A DNA stretch of 64,000 nucleotides from an uncultured Clostridia bacterium (GTDB taxonomy: Bacteria > Bacillota > Clostridia > UMGS1810). The notes beneath the pieces are model-generated. The model saw only the letters and a program-made list of their open reading frames with translations, did not search any database and was not told where the DNA came from. The stretch covers positions 1 through 64,000 of the forward strand of contig CAKSIN010000004.1 of NCBI GenBank assembly GCA_934463115.1, in the 5' to 3' direction. A program made the position numbers and the translations under genes. This document shows positions 61,501 through 64,000 of the stretch, piece after piece. Position 1 is the first letter of the stretch; each line of letters begins with the position of its first letter.

Positions 61501-61618
61501 TGTCTTCGTCCGCCTTGCAGTTCCATGCCCAAAACGGCGCACCGCGATATTCGGATGTTGGATTTTTAAAAAGTTCTTCGTCAAATTTTTGGCTTTTGCT
61601 TTTCGGATAGAATGACAT
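58508..61618 (-). CDS. Large glycoside hydrolase (GH106-like)
   Basis: The 1036-residue cytoplasmic-type enzyme begins with the family block YRGAPFWAWNCKADEDML, then MKSMGFGGFHMHSR-like and RAFLYDEDRWPSGFAGGLVT sequences typical of GH106-related alpha-L-rhamnosidases. Asp and Glu residues in SIFTDEPRFAY and the MVSELYGVTNWDF region are catalytic candidates. A beta-sandwich C-terminal half follows. No signal peptide is seen, so it probably acts on imported oligosaccharides. The ATG at 61618 follows GGGGTG. The Gfo/Idh gene 48 bases upstream is likely co-transcribed. Exact substrate not inferable. Confidence 0.85.
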   Translation of the reverse strand: MSFYPKSKSQKFDEELFKNPTSEYRGAPFWAWNCKADEDMLCGQIECLKSMGFGGFHMHSRSGMAMPYLGQEFMHLVRKCVEKAKSEGMRAFLYDEDRWPSGFAGGLVTADKRYREHRLLFTTKPKRHFPEEIARNEGKPYFVGAYDIILGENGALIGYTRIDENVVAKGQKRYAYIETAGESAWFNNQAYADVLDKESVDRFIDITYGAYKNAVGNEFGKTVKSIFTDEPRFAYKKMLQSALSTDDVILPWTYCMVQTFAEEHGYDICDRLPELVWNLPDGAVSQVRYHFYDHLAELFARNFSDNCGNGCRERGLAFTGHMPAEPTLTSQARCLGEVMRSYRAFDIPGIDMLCDNVEITTAKQCRSAVNQYGREAMVSELYGVTNWDFDFRGHKFQGDWQAALGVTLRVPHLSLVSMAGEAKRDYPASINYQSPWCMEYRHIEDHYARINTALTRGKPIVRLGVIHPIESYWLNIGPDDSTLDIRNSLDEKFTNITQWLVSGCIDFDFISESLLPSLFCGTHGGLCVGEMKYDAVLVPGCITLRNTTVNILNRFVMDGGMVIFAGNCPEYTDAVHNNSAAELLKKCVHVEFDRMAVLNAVECVRTIEIKNRNGARTDNLIYTLRADGDDRWLFVAHFKRNFTDSAYRELEEYFKDDTGVQRVKIYIDGCFRPVLYDTLSGTTRELQYFEAGNKTVIEYDLHQTESLLVRLMASDSCEKVHVIANSEKPIRVIRSMNKVEYELSEPNVLLLDRAEYSLNGEEFNPEEEILILDNECRKRKGWPLRQDAFAQPWVESDNSPEDFINLRFTFDSRINVTGAYLALEDAERVSIVFNGEPVKSEILGWFADKSIKTVGIPPIRCGKNELVLTVPFGRRTNTEWCYILGNFGVKTGGTVSEIVPLEEKIGFGDITSQGLPFYGANITYKTQVETPACTVVVHANYFRGSLIKVLVDGEDRGIIAFSPYQLTVENLSEGMHTFEFVLFGNRVNTFGAVHKVSKSGWFGPDAWRTKDDKWCYEYNLTKTGILASPILYCHVN

Positions 61619-61665
61619 ACAATTACACCCCGACAAATTTTATTTTTTTATGCAATATTTTATCC

Positions 61666-62913
61666 TTACTTCCGACAATTACCCACATCCGGAATTGCTA
61701 CAGTTTTGCCGCCGAGCATTGCGCTCTCATGCGCTTTTATTCCGGTAAGGGTAAATATTGCCGAATTCCACACGTTTATCGGAGGTATCGTATTCTCAAT
61801 AACCGCCTTAACAAAATCATCTACACAAAAGAAGTGCGAACCGTTGTGCCCGGTTACAGAAAGAATGCCGTTCTTTCTCGCCGTTTCCTCCATTTCACGA
61901 AAAATTGCCGGAAGCCTTTTTGCATCATGCACAGGTGAAAATCCGCAGTGATACTTGTATTCCGTTCTGCCCTCACCCGGAGCCATTGAAGACTTGTTTT
62001 GCGTGTATGTAACGGTGTTTATCTCGTCGCTGACATCCACCGATTTCGGCTTTTGACCGAACACACCTCCGTATGACAGCAAATGCTGATTGCCGCTGCC
62101 TTCGTATGATGCCTTAGTGCCGTACAGACCTGTAATATAGCTCGACGGCTTGACGGCTCCGATTCTTCTGAATTCGTTCAGTCTGCCGATTGCTCCGCCC
62201 TTAAAACGTATTATTGCCGTCTCGTTGGAGAACGGATTATCCCAGTCATTTTTTCCGGCGCCGTAGATATCATCGCCGATTTTGTCGGTATAGCCGAAGC
62301 AGCTGACCTCCTTGGGGATATCGTTCATTGCCGAGATAAGCATTGCCGCCGAATGGGTGCCGTAAAACATAGGCGGTATTCCGGCTATCCTCTTGTAACC
62401 GTCGCCCACCGACGCAAACGACGAAAACATTTCCGTTACATCGTGGTAATACTGCGCCTCGCCATACACAAGCTCGCCGAACACACCCTTTTCCCGGTTG
62501 TTTCTGCACCAGATTGCACACGGAAAATAGTAGCAGGTTTCGCCCATTGCAAATGTAAGACCTGTTTTGTTTACCAGCTCGATTATTTCAAAAATTTCTT
62601 CCTCCGTGCACCCCATAGGCACCGCGGTAAACACACTTTTGCCGGCTTTGAGCGCCTTTATTATCATCGGTCCGTGCTGGTGGCGCTGCGAAAACACCGC
62701 CACGCTGTTTATCTGCGAATCTTTTTCAAGCATTTCGTCAAAATCGGAATACATCCTGATGTTGTACTTTTCGCTGACGAATTTTCGCCGCTCGGGGTTT
62801 ATCTCGGCTCCCACAACAAGCTCCACATCCGGGTGATTCATAAATATTTCCAGATGGCTCAGCGAAAACTCGCCGAATCCCACTACACCCAACTTTACAC
62901 TTTTAAAAGACAT
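61666..62913 (-). CDS. Gfo/Idh/MocA-family oxidoreductase
   Basis: The 415-residue NAD(P)-dependent sugar oxidoreductase has an N-terminal Rossmann fold (KLGVVGFGEFSLSHLEIF, then VVGAEINPERRKF) and the family's EKxx-type region in modified form (AGKSVFTAVPMGCTEEEIFE, where Pro replaces the usual EKP lysine context). The C-terminal alpha/beta domain includes FYGTHSAAMLISAM, where GTHxxD-type residues line the active site. The ATG at 62913 has GGGAGGA. With the GH106-like enzyme it probably processes a released sugar. Confidence 0.88.
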   Translation of the reverse strand: MSFKSVKLGVVGFGEFSLSHLEIFMNHPDVELVVGAEINPERRKFVSEKYNIRMYSDFDEMLEKDSQINSVAVFSQRHQHGPMIIKALKAGKSVFTAVPMGCTEEEIFEIIELVNKTGLTFAMGETCYYFPCAIWCRNNREKGVFGELVYGEAQYYHDVTEMFSSFASVGDGYKRIAGIPPMFYGTHSAAMLISAMNDIPKEVSCFGYTDKIGDDIYGAGKNDWDNPFSNETAIIRFKGGAIGRLNEFRRIGAVKPSSYITGLYGTKASYEGSGNQHLLSYGGVFGQKPKSVDVSDEINTVTYTQNKSSMAPGEGRTEYKYHCGFSPVHDAKRLPAIFREMEETARKNGILSVTGHNGSHFFCVDDFVKAVIENTIPPINVWNSAIFTLTGIKAHESAMLGGKTVAIPDVGNCRK

Positions 62914-63090
62914 ATTCAGTCCTCCCATTTGATAAGATATATCTGATTTTATCATTTCGGTATCGGTATCGCAATAGATAAAATAATGTTTTATTGTACT
63001 ATATAACAGGATTATAAGCTACATCGGCACGCGGATGCCGCATATACCTGTATGTAAGTTGTATTATATAATACATTTGCGAAAATAATA

Positions 63091-63768
63091 TTACAGCCTG
63101 TCCATAAGCTCAAAAACCTGCGCTTCTTTCAGAACGCGGACAACATCTTTCATATTTTTCTTATTAAACTTTTTGAGTATGCGCGACACAGTGCTCCGAA
63201 CCGTTATTTCCTCCACAACACGGCTCTTTGCAATATGGCTGTACGATTCGCCGCTGTATATTGATTTAAGAATTTCGTATTCGCTGTTGGACAGTTTTAT
63301 GAGTGTGTTTATAAGATACAGACTGCTGCTTTGCCTGTCTGCCATTTCTCTTGCTTTGTTTACAAATTTGCTCACAATCTTGTTGTCGAGAACCGACTCG
63401 TTGTTGTATATACTGCGTATTTTGGACACAATCTTTTCCACACCGTCGTTTTTTACAACATAATCCACCGCGCCGTTTATCATGGCGAGGTATATATAGT
63501 CCTCGTTGTCATAGCTTGTGAGCATTATCACCTTGGTATAAGGCGATTTTTCGAGTATTTCCGGGATAACATCTATCCCTGCCATATCGCTTTCCATTTG
63601 GATATCGAGCAAAAGTATATCGGGCTTAAGGCTCATCATACCCACAGCCTCCTGCGAATCGTGCGCAAACCCCACAATCTCAATATCATCGGCGTCCTCA
63701 AGGTGCTCCGATATTATGTCGCATACATACTCCGCGTCGTCACAAACACAAACTTTTATTTTTTCCAC
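63091..63768 (-). CDS. NarL/FixJ-type response regulator
   Basis: The 225-residue regulator has a receiver domain (acidic CDD near residue 10, phospho-acceptor Asp in ILLLDIQME, Thr in MLTSYDN and Lys in YVVKND) and a C-terminal LuxR-type HTH (KLSNSEYEILKSIYSGESYS, TVRSTVSRILKKFNKKNMKD). It starts with GTG at 63768 after AGGGGGG, 17 bases behind the histidine kinase stop. It may control the adjacent glycosidase/oxidoreductase genes, which are transcribed in the same direction. Confidence 0.9.
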   Translation of the reverse strand: MEKIKVCVCDDAEYVCDIISEHLEDADDIEIVGFAHDSQEAVGMMSLKPDILLLDIQMESDMAGIDVIPEILEKSPYTKVIMLTSYDNEDYIYLAMINGAVDYVVKNDGVEKIVSKIRSIYNNESVLDNKIVSKFVNKAREMADRQSSSLYLINTLIKLSNSEYEILKSIYSGESYSHIAKSRVVEEITVRSTVSRILKKFNKKNMKDVVRVLKEAQVFELMDRL

Positions 63769-63785
63769 AGCAATTAACCCCCCTA

Positions 63786-64000
63786 TCAGTTTTTAACAAC
63801 AGGTAAAACGATTTTGAATGTTGTGTATTCATCCGGCTTGGATTTTACACTTATCTCGCCGTAGTGGTTGCGAATAACATTTTCGGCATAATAAAGCCCG
63901 ATACCGCCGCCGGCACTGCGCGATTTTTTCGAAAAAAACGGCTTGAATATTTCACCGATGTCCGACTGAGGTATTCCGCAGCCGTTGTCGGTAATGCTTA
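63786..64000 (-). CDS. Sensor histidine kinase (partial, C-terminal end)
   Basis: Only the last ~71 codons are inside the window. They encode the end of a HATPase_c domain: SITDNGCGIPQSDIGEIFKP (N/G1 box), FFSKKSRSAGGGIGLYYAEN (G2 box) and a final strand ending VLPVVKN with a stop at 63786. It is the upstream partner of the response regulator in a two-component operon. The sensor part lies beyond the right edge. Confidence 0.92.
   Translation of the reverse strand, partial: SITDNGCGIPQSDIGEIFKPFFSKKSRSAGGGIGLYYAENVIRNHYGEISVKSKPDEYTTFKIVLPVVKN

Noticed and set aside
1..64000. CRISPR array, rRNA operon or replication origin
   Set aside because: No regularly spaced direct repeats, no rRNA-like conserved blocks and no DnaA-box cluster were noticed in a full read of both strands.

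Overview
The window looks like a chromosomal piece of an anaerobic, gut-type member of the Clostridia (Bacillota). The signs are a PerR/reverse-rubrerythrin/rubredoxin operon, S-layer (SLH) and InlB-like surface proteins, RqcH, an ECF sigma factor with an anti-sigma factor, oxygen-sensitive glycyl radical enzymes, ferredoxin-type Fe-S proteins, AGGAGG-type ribosome binding sites and many consensus TTGACA/TATAAT promoters. No rRNA, CRISPR array or intact tRNA was seen.

Layout. (1) 1-8.3 kb is decayed mobile DNA: a TnpX/TndX-type serine-recombinase element (recombinase, TnpV, a secreted protein) sits inside a conjugation coupling-protein gene (virD4/traG). It is followed by an InlB-repeat protein, an ECF sigma/anti-sigma pair, an SLH fragment and a broken tyrosine integrase. 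(2) 8.3-11.8 kb holds debris, then the perR-rbr-rubredoxin operon with a perfect PerR-type box, an RseC-like gene and an SCP2-like protein with a histone-like tail. (3) 12-18.2 kb holds an XRE regulator overlapping a TPR/HsdR_N nuclease-like gene (possible defence pair), a beta-lactamase-fold protein without its catalytic motifs, a HAD phosphatase and a metallophosphoesterase. (4) 18.6-30.6 kb is one 11-gene operon for reductive pyrimidine breakdown: an ABC transporter, PreA-type dihydropyrimidine dehydrogenase, dihydropyrimidinase, beta-ureidopropionase, a PucR regulator, an aminotransferase and an Fe alcohol dehydrogenase. The predicted route is uracil to dihydrouracil, ureidopropionate, beta-alanine, malonate semialdehyde and 3-hydroxypropionate. 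(5) 31-36.8 kb is a 1931-residue secreted FG-GAP/fibronectin-III protein. (6) 36.9-41 kb holds a ferredoxin-domain protein divergent from a Crp/Fnr regulator, RqcH and AraC regulators. (7) 41-56.6 kb is a cluster of glycyl radical enzymes (three intact, one broken, one remnant), two activases, an SDR and AraC regulators divergent from each intact enzyme. (8) 55.4-58.5 kb is a graveyard of chimeric fragments. (9) 58.5-64 kb holds a GH106-like glycosidase, a Gfo/Idh/MocA oxidoreductase and a two-component system.

The most unusual signals are these. A roughly 200-300-base foldback element occurs four times, each time directly after the stop codon of a minus-strand gene; its helices keep pairing although their sequences differ between copies. 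The transporter's substrate-binding protein carries its two lobes in swapped order (circular permutation). The glycyl radical enzymes have GC-N-E and GC-Y-E active-site motifs of unassigned function. Many genes show internal deletions or chimeric joins, and whether these are biological or assembly artefacts should be settled first.
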